Shown one piece after another: positions 1 to 7,445 of a DNA stretch of 56,357 bases. Position 1 is the first letter of the stretch; each line of letters starts with the position of its first letter. The translations under genes were made by a program, and so were the position numbers. Origin of the DNA: a virus. The notes under the pieces were generated by a model. It searched no databases. It was not told the DNA's origin and worked only from the letters and a program-made list of their open reading frames with translations. Where the stretch lies: positions 1 to 56,357 of IMG/VR virus record IMGVR_UViG_3300047509_000227; one strand, given 5' to 3'.

Positions 1-127
1 GGAAATTCGAGACGAATGTGCGTAGCACCGGGGGCACCATTAACCATTGATACTCCCGGCCCCCAACATTTGCTCTTGCATCGCCGGTCCCACCCATGCC
101 ATCATGTCCCAGTCGAGACCCGGGCCG
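1..127. repeat. terminal direct repeat (circular overlap)
   Basis: The first 127 bases are identical to bases 56231-56357. The repeated block runs from the end of the last + strand gene (coding the final eight or so residues) into the first intergenic region, so joining the ends gives a seamless circle. A length of exactly 127 fits a de Bruijn assembler overlap better than a biological terminal repeat. The packaged ends are therefore not shown by this sequence; P22-like phages usually package headfuls from a concatemer. Confidence 0.9.
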
Positions 128-170
128 TTCCGGCCCCTCTGCCATTCTAAGTCAGTCTTCGGAGAATGAG
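26..170 (+). promoter_or_regulatory. leader before first early gene, with dispersed element copy A
   Basis: This gap lies between the last gene of the right operon and the first gene of the left operon. It contains copy A of a dispersed motif (about 27-54: CACCGGGGGCACCATTAACC followed by ATTGATACT). The motif core is bracketed by a GGGGGC / GCCCCC inverted repeat (31-36 and 59-64 approximately). GATACT could act as a -10 box, but no convincing -35 is seen. It could be a promoter, an operator or both. Confidence 0.4.
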
Positions 171-590
171 ATGAAGGTCTTCATCACGTCTGGCCTCTCG
201 GCCGTCCTGTATGAGTTTGACTTTCCCGAGCGCTACCGACAGGGAGACACACTTGGGGAAGCCGAGGCCTCAGCCCTCAATCGTCTCATCGCAGAGAACA
301 TCGCCCGCAACAAGACTGGCGGGGTGAGGCGAGTCGAGAGCGCTGTTGGCCAAGTTTTGTCGGTCAAAGATCTGTGGCTGTTGCAAAGCGAACTCGCGAC
401 CTATGTTGAGGAGTATCAACTGGTGGCGGTGCCCTCGGATCGGAGGGGGGATATTGAGCGCGAGGCCGAGACCTACCGGGCGGAGCGAGAGCACCAGTGC
501 GAGCCACTGTGTATGGCCTGTAAGGAAGAGGGCCGCCGGAGGGTGCTGGCCAAGGCAGGCATCGCACAGCGCGCCCTGGAAGACCTCTGA
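171..590 (+). CDS. hypothetical early protein
   Basis: A 139-residue soluble protein that I do not recognise. The ATG at 171 is chosen because a purine-rich ribosome site (CGGAGA) lies just upstream; an in-frame ATG at 96 would add a Ser/Pro-rich tail without a ribosome site. The N-terminal half looks like a beta-alpha fold with GDTLGEAEASALNRLI. The C-terminal part is charged and has three cysteines in HQCEPLCMAC, a possible metal site. It opens an operon whose next start codon overlaps its stop (TGATG). Confidence 0.7.
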   Translation: MKVFITSGLSAVLYEFDFPERYRQGDTLGEAEASALNRLIAENIARNKTGGVRRVESAVGQVLSVKDLWLLQSELATYVEEYQLVAVPSDRRGDIEREAETYRAEREHQCEPLCMACKEEGRRRVLAKAGIAQRALEDL

Positions 591-736
591 TGATGACGCC
601 AACCGAGGCAGCCATCATAGTCCTGGCCCTCGAAGAGCAGATCAGTAAATCGTCACGGGAGCGAAAGCTGTTGGCGCAGGCGAGGGAGATTTTGTGGCAA
701 GAAGCCCTTCGGATTGTGACCGAGGCGAGAGAGTGA
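590..736 (+). CDS. small helical protein
   Basis: A 48-residue frame with ATG at 590 overlapping the upstream TGA, and a TGA at 734-736 overlapping the next GTG start. It is almost wholly helix-forming (MMTPTEAAIIVLALEEQ..., ending IVTEARE) and charged. Translational coupling on both sides is the main evidence that it is real. Function unknown. Confidence 0.6.
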   Translation: MMTPTEAAIIVLALEEQISKSSRERKLLAQAREILWQEALRIVTEARE

Positions 737-969
737 CCACTCGCACCGAAGAACTCGGGCCGCTCTTGTATCAGGCCCTCGCGGAGCCCATCGGCCTCTT
801 GCTGCGCGTAAGTGAGCCGCAGAAGGTGATGCAGGCCCTACATCAGGTGAAGTATAAAGCAGGCGACCCATCGCTGATGATACTCCAAATCCGGATGCTC
901 GATCATCCCGAAGGCAACATCGCGATCACGAAGTCAGACAAAGACCTACCACTTCCAGGAGGCCTCTAA
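733..969 (+). CDS. hypothetical protein
   Basis: A 78-residue protein read from a GTG at 733 that overlaps the preceding stop (GTGA), beginning VTTRTEELGPLLYQAL. An upstream in-frame ATG at 694 would lie inside the previous gene. It is mixed alpha/beta with no cysteines and no recognised motif. It sits in a run of overlapped small early genes. Confidence 0.6.
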   Translation: MTTRTEELGPLLYQALAEPIGLLLRVSEPQKVMQALHQVKYKAGDPSLMILQIRMLDHPEGNIAITKSDKDLPLPGGL

Positions 970-970
970 C

Positions 971-1177
971 GTGTCAAAGCGCTCACCCGTCAAGCAATCC
1001 CGGAGGCATGTTTGGCTTTACGACGAGGACTGGGAGTGGATTAAGCAGCGATACTCAGGGACGATCGGCCCCTCTGAAGCCGTGAGGAAGATCATTCATA
1101 CGATGGTCTTGAGAATTAAGCAGCAAGAGCAACATGCTGTCGAGGCCTCTGGCAAGGCCAAGCTGAAGGGAGAGTAA
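971..1177 (+). CDS. ribbon-helix-helix-like small protein
   Basis: A 68-residue basic protein starting at GTG 971, with AGGAGG upstream. The pattern HVWLYDEDWEWIKQRYSG then GPSEAVRKIIH resembles small phage DNA-binding proteins of ribbon-helix-helix type: a beta strand followed by two helices, the second beginning with a Ser-Glu-Ala cap. The tail is lysine-rich. A transcription-regulator role is inferred; no operator is identified. Confidence 0.55.
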   Translation: MSKRSPVKQSRRHVWLYDEDWEWIKQRYSGTIGPSEAVRKIIHTMVLRIKQQEQHAVEASGKAKLKGE

Positions 1178-1178
1178 T

Positions 1179-1586
1179 ATGGGAGTCAAAATCATTTCAG
1201 GTGTGGGCAATTCTGTTCCCTTTGATAAGACAGATTGGACCGTACCAGTTGATGGGAAGAGTGGACTTGTTGTGGAGATAGTCGGCATCACGGACTTGGC
1301 CAAGATACTGGATGTAGTTGGTGGCGGTGGAGGTGGTGGTTACTCGGTTACGAATTTCAGGGCACCTGAGTCTCCGTCAAAGCCATTAAGTGGGCTCGAA
1401 TTACAAATCTCTCGACTTTGTACCTTTATCGAGGAAGATTTGAAAGATCGACGGCTTCAGCGACACCAGGAGATCGAACTTCGTATCATCATAGATAGAG
1501 AAGGGGGAGTTGGAGGTGCAGATGGAGGTGCAGGCCATTATGGCGGAGGCTCTGGTGGGAACATGGAAGTGAAAAGAGAGCTATGA
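1179..1586 (+). CDS. hypothetical protein with glycine-rich segments
   Basis: A 135-residue protein, not recognised. Residues 1-45 look like beta strands. A run of eight or so glycines then separates a central helical part (SGLELQISRLCTFIEED...) and a second Gly/Ala-rich stretch lies near the C-terminus. It starts one base after the previous stop and overlaps the next gene by ATGA. The glycine runs suggest flexible linkers. Confidence 0.6.
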   Translation: MGVKIISGVGNSVPFDKTDWTVPVDGKSGLVVEIVGITDLAKILDVVGGGGGGGYSVTNFRAPESPSKPLSGLELQISRLCTFIEEDLKDRRLQRHQEIELRIIIDREGGVGGADGGAGHYGGGSGGNMEVKREL

Positions 1587-1849
1587 CGATGTCTGACCAA
1601 CAATTGCCTCAGTCGAACGTCCTGGCCGAGGCCGCGGCGACGAGCCTCTCGGAGATGCTTTCGACAGACCCCGAGAAGATCACGCCGGAGATCGAGCTGA
1701 GAATTATCCAAGCCCTGCGTGACCAGCGAGCCCGCTTTGCGGAGGCTGAGGCCGCAGGGAAGCCGGTGCCGAGGGTGGGGAAGGGGGAGAAAAAGACAGC
1801 TAAGACAATTCTCTCCTCGCTCGCAAACGTCGATGACCTCGGGCTCTGA
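1583..1849 (+). CDS. small acidic protein with C-terminal DDLGL
   Basis: An 88-residue, mostly helical protein starting at the ATG in an ATGA overlap. It ends NVDDLGL, one of five early proteins here with a C-terminal LGL (see findings). A basic, lysine-rich stretch (GKGEKKTAK) precedes the tail. Function unknown; it lies directly before the Cas4/RecB-like nuclease gene. Confidence 0.65.
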   Translation: MTMSDQQLPQSNVLAEAAATSLSEMLSTDPEKITPEIELRIIQALRDQRARFAEAEAAGKPVPRVGKGEKKTAKTILSSLANVDDLGL

Positions 1850-1852
1850 CGT

Positions 1853-2815
1853 ATGATCGAGATGTCAATTCCTGATACGTCTGAGAACTCGTCCTTCTCA
1901 CGAGTGCAGTCCGCGATGCAGACGGCGGTGGACTCGACCTCGATTGGCGAGTTCAAGCTCTGCGAACGGAAATACTATTACTCGATCATCTGGGGCTACC
2001 AGCCGAGACTACAGAATGTTCATCTCACCTTTGGCCTGTTGTTGCACGCTGCGAGCGCAACCTTTCACCACGCCAAGAATGAGGGTCAAAGTCACGACCA
2101 AGCGTTGCAGACAACCATCCGATGGGCCTTGCAGGCGACGTGGAACAGAGAGTTGCAGCGCCCGTGGATCAGCAACGACCCGAGCAAGAACCGGCTCTCG
2201 CTCCTCCGGGCGATTGTTTGGTACTTCGATCAGTTCGCCGAAGACCCACTCGAAACTGTTATTCTCTCGAACGGCAAACCTGCCGTCGAACTCGACTTCC
2301 AGGCCGACAGCGGCCTGCGAACTTCGCGAAGCGAGCCCATTGTTGTCTGCGGCAGGTTTGACCGAATCGTCAGGTTTAACGACCGCCCACATGGACTCGA
2401 CGCCAAAACCACCGGATATCAGCTCGATGCGAATTTCTTCGCCCAGTTCTCGCCCGATAATCAGATCTCGCTCTACAACACCGCGGGGAGACTTGTCTTT
2501 CACGAGCCCATCCAGGGCTTTATCATCGACGGGATACAGGTCGGGGCGAACTTTGTCCGAGTCCACAGGGGGCTAGTGCCGAGGCCACTCGGGACGCTCG
2601 AAGAGTGGTGGGGGGAGTTTGGTCTCTGGGTGCAGCAGATGGAAGCAGCGGCCGAGGCACGATACTGGAAGATGAACGACAAAGCGTGTACGATGTATGG
2701 CGGGTGTAAGTTCAGGCCGGTCTGCTCTCGCTCGCCACAGGCCCGAGAGCAGTGGCTCAAGGCCGATTATGCCCGCAGGGTCTGGGACCCGATCAACCGG
2801 AGAGAGGATGTTTGA
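1853..2815 (+). CDS. PD-(D/E)XK nuclease, Cas4/RecB-like
   Basis: A 320-residue protein of the RecB/Cas4 exonuclease family, expected to trim DNA ends during replication or recombination. The nuclease signature is seen as GRFDRIVRF (the Gly-x-x-Asp motif) followed by GLDAKTTG, where Asp and Lys form the D-x-K part of the site. A cysteine in FKLCERKYYYS near residue 37 and a C-terminal cluster (KACTMYGGCKFRPVC) have the spacing typical of an iron-sulfur cluster in Cas4/AddB proteins. It lies next to the ATPase and the putative ssDNA-binding protein, as in many phage replication modules. No cas genes or CRISPR array are present. Confidence 0.85.
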   Translation: MIEMSIPDTSENSSFSRVQSAMQTAVDSTSIGEFKLCERKYYYSIIWGYQPRLQNVHLTFGLLLHAASATFHHAKNEGQSHDQALQTTIRWALQATWNRELQRPWISNDPSKNRLSLLRAIVWYFDQFAEDPLETVILSNGKPAVELDFQADSGLRTSRSEPIVVCGRFDRIVRFNDRPHGLDAKTTGYQLDANFFAQFSPDNQISLYNTAGRLVFHEPIQGFIIDGIQVGANFVRVHRGLVPRPLGTLEEWWGEFGLWVQQMEAAAEARYWKMNDKACTMYGGCKFRPVCSRSPQAREQWLKADYARRVWDPINRREDV

Positions 2816-2817
2816 CA

Positions 2818-2991
2818 GTGGGAAGATATTTCATCACTCTGACTGAAGATCAGGAAAAATTGATCGAGAGTTCTCGTGGTGATTTTTCTGCTCCAAGAAA
2901 TCAACAAGATTTCCAGCATCGTGTTCACGACTCTCTCCAAGAACTCGTCAAGTCTCATTGTGAAAAACTGAAAGGCACCATGCAACAATGA
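2818..2991 (+). CDS. small hypothetical protein
   Basis: A 57-residue protein beginning at GTG 2818, with GAGAGGA upstream in the end of the nuclease gene. It is helical and charged (YFITLTEDQEKLIESSRGD...) and AT-richer than its neighbours. Its stop overlaps the ATG of the ATPase gene. Function unknown. Confidence 0.55.
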   Translation: MGRYFITLTEDQEKLIESSRGDFSAPRNQQDFQHRVHDSLQELVKSHCEKLKGTMQQ

Positions 2992-3920
2992 CAAAACTTT
3001 CTGACCACCAGTCCGCCGCGACGACGAAGATGCTCTTCATCGGGGACTCTGGTTCCGGGAAAACAGGCGGGTTGGCTTCGTTAGCCAAGGCAGGCTATAA
3101 TCTCCGAATTATCGACCTCGACAATGGCCTCGACGTTCTGGCCAATCTCCTGCGGGGCAACCCTGTGGCCGAGGCCCGAGTCGAGTTCGAGACCCTCACC
3201 GATAAGATGCGAAAGGTCGGCGGTAGGCTCGTTCCGGCCAAGGCCACGGTCTGGTCGAGAACGATCGACCTCTTGGACAACTGGTCCCCGGAGGTGACGA
3301 AAAAATGGTCTCCGTCTGTGGAGGCAGCCAACCTCGGTCCGCTCGTCACATGGGGCGAGCAAGACATTCTCGTTATCGACTCTCTGACAATGCTCTCCAC
3401 AGCAGCGCTCAATCACATCTTGGCCATGAATGCCCGACTCGGCCAGAGGCCGCATCAGAGCGACTGGTATGACGGCCAACAGCTCGTCGAGGGGATGTTG
3501 CAGACACTCTACGATGATAATATCAAGTGCAACGTCATTGTCATCTCGCATATTACTTACATTGGGGAGGAGGGCGGGCCGACCCACGGCTACCCGAACA
3601 CCCTCGGCAAGGCCCTTCCACCAAAGGTCGGGAGATATTTCAACAGCTGCCTGATGGCCAGAACGACTGGGGCAGGGACGGGCCTGCGGAGGAAGATTCT
3701 GACCAACACCGCTGGGGCGGTCGAACTCAAGAACACCGCCCCGATGCAGGTCAAGCCAGACTACCCACTCGAGACGGGCCTCGCCGACTACTTCCGAGAC
3801 GTGAGATCTGCGATTGTGGCCAAGCCCCCAGCAGTGGCCAAATCGGAGCCTCCGCCTCCGCCTCCGTCAGAACCTATTGGTAGTGCTGGAATATCGGCAA
3901 CACCATCAACAGTCTCGTAA
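2988..3920 (+). CDS. RecA-like P-loop ATPase (AAA_24 type)
   Basis: A 310-residue ATPase of the kind found in phage replication and recombination modules (Sak/RecA-like). Walker A is GDSGSGKTG near residues 19-27, and Walker B is DILVIDS near residue 128. The C-terminal 30 residues are Pro/Ser-rich with a run of six prolines, probably disordered. It sits between a Cas4-like nuclease and a putative ssDNA-binding protein. A role in annealing or strand exchange is inferred from this pairing. Confidence 0.8.
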   Translation: MTKLSDHQSAATTKMLFIGDSGSGKTGGLASLAKAGYNLRIIDLDNGLDVLANLLRGNPVAEARVEFETLTDKMRKVGGRLVPAKATVWSRTIDLLDNWSPEVTKKWSPSVEAANLGPLVTWGEQDILVIDSLTMLSTAALNHILAMNARLGQRPHQSDWYDGQQLVEGMLQTLYDDNIKCNVIVISHITYIGEEGGPTHGYPNTLGKALPPKVGRYFNSCLMARTTGAGTGLRRKILTNTAGAVELKNTAPMQVKPDYPLETGLADYFRDVRSAIVAKPPAVAKSEPPPPPPSEPIGSAGISATPSTVS

Positions 3921-4001
3921 GAGAGGGCAAGGAGGTCCGCCCGAAGGACCTCGCACCGTGCAGTTCAACCAACATTGCACTCAACTCAAGGATCACTCAA
4001 A

Positions 4002-4466
4002 ATGGCAGTTAATTTCAAGGCCCTCCTATCGAAGCCCGCGGGGCAGGCAGAACGTCCCAAGGTCCTACCAGCAGGGGACTATCCAGGTATTGTGGCGAAG
4101 TTCGAGATGGGCGAGTCGAGCCAGAAGAAGACGCCTTATGTGCGGTTTTTGGTCAATCTGACTGGCTGGCCCGACGACGTTCCGGAGGAGGATCGAGCCA
4201 TTACGAAGGAAGATGGGACACAAGTCCCGATCGATCTGTCGAAGAAGCAGCAGAAGGTTGATTTCTACCTCACAGAAGATGCACTCTTTCGTCTCGACGA
4301 CTTTATTAAGTCCGTGGGGGCGGAGACTGCGGGCAAGACCTACGAGGAGATTATTCCCGAGTGTGTCGGGGCGCACGTCATCCTCGCGCTGACGCAGGAG
4401 ACGAATGACAAGGGCGACGAGGTTACGATGTTCAATCGCGCTGGAAAGATGGTCGGCCAGACCTGA
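4002..4466 (+). CDS. putative ssDNA-binding protein (DUF669-like)
   Basis: A 154-residue protein starting at ATG 4002, preceded by AAGGA. The pattern LPAGDYPGIVAKFEMGES...KTPYVRFLVNLTG resembles phage DUF669-type proteins, which occur beside RecA-like ATPases and are thought to bind single-stranded DNA. The C-terminal half holds TYEEIIPECVGAHVILALTQE. It is the last gene before a strong terminator. The family call rests on pattern and position and could be wrong in detail. Confidence 0.65.
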   Translation: MAVNFKALLSKPAGQAERPKVLPAGDYPGIVAKFEMGESSQKKTPYVRFLVNLTGWPDDVPEEDRAITKEDGTQVPIDLSKKQQKVDFYLTEDALFRLDDFIKSVGAETAGKTYEEIIPECVGAHVILALTQETNDKGDEVTMFNRAGKMVGQT

Positions 4467-4485
4467 CGACTGTGCGATAGCTCTT

Positions 4486-4540
4486 GACCGGGGCCAGCTT
4501 CCCCCGCTCGCTCAGCATGAGCTGGCCCCGGTCCTTTTTT
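4486..4540 (+). terminator. intrinsic terminator with 14-bp stem
   Basis: GACCGGGGCCAGCT (4486-4499) and AGCTGGCCCCGGTC (4520-4533) are perfect reverse complements with a 20-nt loop, followed by CTTTTTT (4534-4540). This is a textbook rho-independent terminator on the + strand. It follows the putative ssDNA-binding protein and splits the early operon into two parts. Confidence 0.92.
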
Positions 4541-4573
4541 ACCGCCCCGCGTGCCCGCCAAGGGCGGCCCTCT

Positions 4574-4598
4574 AATTGTTCCAATGAGAAGAACAATT
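4574..4598 (+). promoter_or_regulatory. 8-bp inverted repeat over the ribosome site of the ParB-methyltransferase gene
   Basis: AATTGTTC (4574-4581) and GAACAATT (4591-4598) form a perfect inverted repeat with a nine-base spacer. It ends directly before the ATG at 4600 and covers the GAGAAG ribosome site. It could be an operator for self-control by the ParB/helix-turn-helix part of the protein, or an RNA hairpin that hides the ribosome site. Confidence 0.5.
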
Positions 4599-4599
4599 G

Positions 4600-5994
4600 A
4601 TGACCATTACAGACCGTGTGCAACGGATTGCCATTGCAGACATCCGCATCGACCGCGAAAATCGCCAGCGCCGAAATATCGTCACAGCCGATCTCGAGAG
4701 GTCGATTGCTAAGAATGGCCTCTTGCAGCCCATTATCATCGACCAAGACCTTTGGCTGAAGGCCGGGGAGCGTCGGCTAACGGCCTGCCGCAACCTAGGG
4801 CATCAAGATATTCTCGCACGGTTCGTCGAAGACCTCTCGCCGATCGAGGCCCAGATTATTGAGCTTGAGGAGAACATTAAGCGTTCGGACCTCGAGTGGC
4901 CGGAGATCATCCGAGCCGTCGGGACCATTCATGCGCTCTATGAGCAGACCGAGCCAGGGTGGACCATGACAGACACTGGGGAGGCTCTCGGGCTGGCCCA
5001 ACCGACAATCTCGACCTACCTCCGGGTCTTTGAGGTCTTGGACGATCCCCGAGTCGCCGACTCCGGGTCGATCAACGAGGCGGCGAATAAAATCCGTCGG
5101 AGAGACCAACGCGCCGCGGGTGATGCCCTCGAAGAGCTACTCGGCACGGCCGAGGCCCTGCTGCCAAGTGAGTTTGCGACGAATGCCGCTGCGGCGGCGA
5201 TTGACCAGACAGCCGTCGTCACGGCAGCAGCGGGTGTCACACTGGCACCGCTCGCACCGCAGACGAAGGGGCCAGAACCGGAGGTCATCCTCAACAGCAG
5301 CTTTCTCGAGTGGGCACCCCTCTATGAGGGGCCGAAATTCAACCTCATCCACTGCGACTTCCCCTATGGGATCGGGGTGTTCGCTGGGCCGCAGGGTCGG
5401 CAGGGCGAGCCGGGCAAGCTCTACGACGACTCGGCCGAGACCTATTGGGCACTCTTACACTGTCTGCTGGATAATCTCGACCGAGTGATGTCCCTCTCGG
5501 GCCATCTGATGTTCTGGTACTCGGCCAGACTCGATGGTGAGGCCATTGACCAGACCCGCAGGGTGTTTCTGCAGAAAGCACCCTCGCTCAAGTTTTACCA
5601 CTACCATCTGATCTGGCTGAAGTCCGACAACTCGGGTATTGCCAGCGACCCGAGATACACCCCGAGGCATGTTTATGAGACTTGTTTGCTGGCGCGCCGC
5701 TCGGATAGGAATTTGCGGATGATTAAGTCCGATGCCTACAGCGCACCGACAGATAAAAAGCTGCACGTCAGTACGAAGCCCGAGCCAATGTTGAGATTCT
5801 TCATGGAAATGATCGTGGATGAGACCACGAGTCTCTTGGACCCGACTTGCGGCAGCGGTGCGGCCCTGCGCGCAGCCGACTCCCTGGGGGCGAAGAGACT
5901 GTTGGGGCTCGAAATTGACTCGGCGTGCTGTGAGGTCGCCCGCACGGCATTCAGGAACGCCCGGCACCTGCGGACGGCGGCGAGCCATCTCTAA
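4600..5994 (+). CDS. ParB-like / DNA methyltransferase fusion
   Basis: A 464-residue fusion. Residues 1-100 are a ParB N-terminal domain with KAGERRLTACRNLG (GERR at about 56-59). Residues 122-145 form a helix-turn-helix (TGEALGLAQPTISTYLRV). After an Ala-rich linker (about 185-220) comes an amino-methyltransferase with the catalytic DFPYG at about 253-257 and the AdoMet-binding LLDPTCGSGAALRA at about 412-425. This order (catalytic motif before AdoMet motif) is that of beta-class N4-cytosine/N6-adenine enzymes. DFPY instead of DPPY is an accepted variant. A TTG codon at 4597 could also start it. The likely role is sequence-specific DNA methylation, for protection or regulation. Confidence 0.88.
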   Translation: MTITDRVQRIAIADIRIDRENRQRRNIVTADLERSIAKNGLLQPIIIDQDLWLKAGERRLTACRNLGHQDILARFVEDLSPIEAQIIELEENIKRSDLEWPEIIRAVGTIHALYEQTEPGWTMTDTGEALGLAQPTISTYLRVFEVLDDPRVADSGSINEAANKIRRRDQRAAGDALEELLGTAEALLPSEFATNAAAAAIDQTAVVTAAAGVTLAPLAPQTKGPEPEVILNSSFLEWAPLYEGPKFNLIHCDFPYGIGVFAGPQGRQGEPGKLYDDSAETYWALLHCLLDNLDRVMSLSGHLMFWYSARLDGEAIDQTRRVFLQKAPSLKFYHYHLIWLKSDNSGIASDPRYTPRHVYETCLLARRSDRNLRMIKSDAYSAPTDKKLHVSTKPEPMLRFFMEMIVDETTSLLDPTCGSGAALRAADSLGAKRLLGLEIDSACCEVARTAFRNARHLRTAASHL

Positions 5995-6012
5995 CCTCTC
6001 GAGGCAAAACAT

Positions 6013-6288
6013 ATGACAAAGCTCTGTAAAGATTGCGTCCACTGTCACGGCGCAGCCGACTATGGACTTTTATGGCTACCGATTATTGGATGGTTGGTTT
6101 TACTCGTTCAAATCATCTCAGAATATTCAATTAGATTTGCGACGTGTACTCTCGAACACAACGCTCCTGATTCGAGCGAGCAATTCGTCACTGGGAGAGT
6201 CAATTTTGAGATGAGAGAGAAGTTCTGCACGGTTTGTCGCCAATATGGCGAGTGTGGACCTGAAGGCAAGAACTGGGAACGGAAGTGA
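6013..6288 (+). CDS. small Cys-rich membrane protein
   Basis: A 91-residue protein, AT-richer than its neighbours. It begins MTKLCKDCVHCHG, has a hydrophobic segment (LLWLPIIGWLVLLVQII, about residues 19-35), and ends with FCTVCRQYGECGPEG. The CxxC pairs on both sides of one membrane span suggest a metal-binding or redox membrane protein. Its TGA overlaps the GTG of the glycosylase gene. Not assigned to a family. Confidence 0.6.
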   Translation: MTKLCKDCVHCHGAADYGLLWLPIIGWLVLLVQIISEYSIRFATCTLEHNAPDSSEQFVTGRVNFEMREKFCTVCRQYGECGPEGKNWERK

Positions 6289-7445
6289 CACACGAGCCTG
6301 CCCCTGCCTTCAAACATACTTCCGGGCCGCGCACTGCCAAGATTGTCATCGTCGGCGAGGCGTGGGGCGAGTCCGAGGATATGATGAAGAAGCCCTTTGT
6401 GGGAGAGTCAGGGAAAGAGCTTTTTAGGATGTTGGGTGAGGCCACTATTGGTGGCCAGCCTGCTCCGGAATTGCACGCTGCTGCTTGTGCCCTGCACAAA
6501 TACGGTTTGGCCTGGGTCAAAGAGCGCGAAGCGTGGCTGGACGCCGCGAGCATTATGATGACGAACGTCCTGGCGCTGCGTCCTCCAGACAACAAGCTCG
6601 ACTATCTCTGCCTTACGAAAGATGAGTTGCCACATGGCTATTCTCTACCACCCATTGCCAAGTCGGGCTCGAAGCAGCTTTTCCTCCATCCTGATCTGCT
6701 CGGGGAACTTACACGTCTGGAAGAGGAACTCACTACTGTTAGGCCAAATCTCATCGTTGCCCTTGGTAATCCAGCATGTTGGGCCACCTTGCGGACAACG
6801 GCCATTACCTCAATCCGCGGCACCATCGCACAGGGCATCGAGAACATAAAGGTCCTCCCGACATTCCATCCTGCTGGGGTGATGAGAAATTGGGCCTGGC
6901 GCCCGATCGTCGTCGCGGACCTGATCAAAGCCCTCCGCGAGGCCCAATTTCCCGAGATAATCCGGCCGCAGAGGACGATCATTATCAATCCCTCTATTGA
7001 GGAGCTTGAAGAGTGGACTGAACTTACATTGGCAACGGCCACTGCTCTGTCTTGCGACACAGAAACGGAACTTGGCCAAATCAAAATGATCTCGTTCGCA
7101 CCGACAGTCGATCACGCAATGGTCGTGCCGTTTTTAGACTGGTCAAAACCTGGAGGGTCATACTGGCCAACAGAGGAACTAGAGTTTAGGGCCTGGGTCT
7201 GTGTTCGCCGCCTCTTGGAGAGTCCCATTCCAAAGCTGTGGCAGAATGGGATGTACGATTTGCAGTATACGATTCGGAGGAAGATCTGGCCTCAAAGGTG
7301 CGAGTTCGATCCGATGCTTCTCCATCATTCGATCTTTCCAGAGATGAACAAGGGCCTCGGTTTTCTCGGCTCGATCTACACGAACGAGGCCTCATGGAAG
7401 CTGATGCGGAAACAGAAAACCGATACGGAGAAGAGAGATGAGTAA
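6285..7445 (+). CDS. uracil-DNA glycosylase fused to N-terminal half of a 3'-5' exonuclease domain
   Basis: A 386-residue protein starting at GTG 6285. Residues 15-225 are a family 4/5-type uracil-DNA glycosylase, with VGEAWGESED (about 23-32) and TFHPAGVMRN (about 193-202). The cysteines of the family 4 iron-sulfur cluster are not obvious. Residues 230-386 match the start of the family A polymerase proofreading domain: Exo I as SCDTETE (about 256-262), Exo II as WQNGMYDLQ (about 319-327), then KGLGFLGSIY. It stops at TAA 7443, before Exo III; that motif (YCGLD) is on the protein from 7875. Both frames are the same, so one ancestral gene appears to have been interrupted. Confidence 0.85.
   Translation: MTHEPAPAFKHTSGPRTAKIVIVGEAWGESEDMMKKPFVGESGKELFRMLGEATIGGQPAPELHAAACALHKYGLAWVKEREAWLDAASIMMTNVLALRPPDNKLDYLCLTKDELPHGYSLPPIAKSGSKQLFLHPDLLGELTRLEEELTTVRPNLIVALGNPACWATLRTTAITSIRGTIAQGIENIKVLPTFHPAGVMRNWAWRPIVVADLIKALREAQFPEIIRPQRTIIINPSIEELEEWTELTLATATALSCDTETELGQIKMISFAPTVDHAMVVPFLDWSKPGGSYWPTEELEFRAWVCVRRLLESPIPKLWQNGMYDLQYTIRRKIWPQRCEFDPMLLHHSIFPEMNKGLGFLGSIYTNEASWKLMRKQKTDTEKRDE

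Noticed and set aside
3891-3915. Sixth copy of the CACCATCAAC element
   Set aside because: It shares only about ten bases, lies in the C-terminal codons of the ATPase gene, and lacks the G-rich part.
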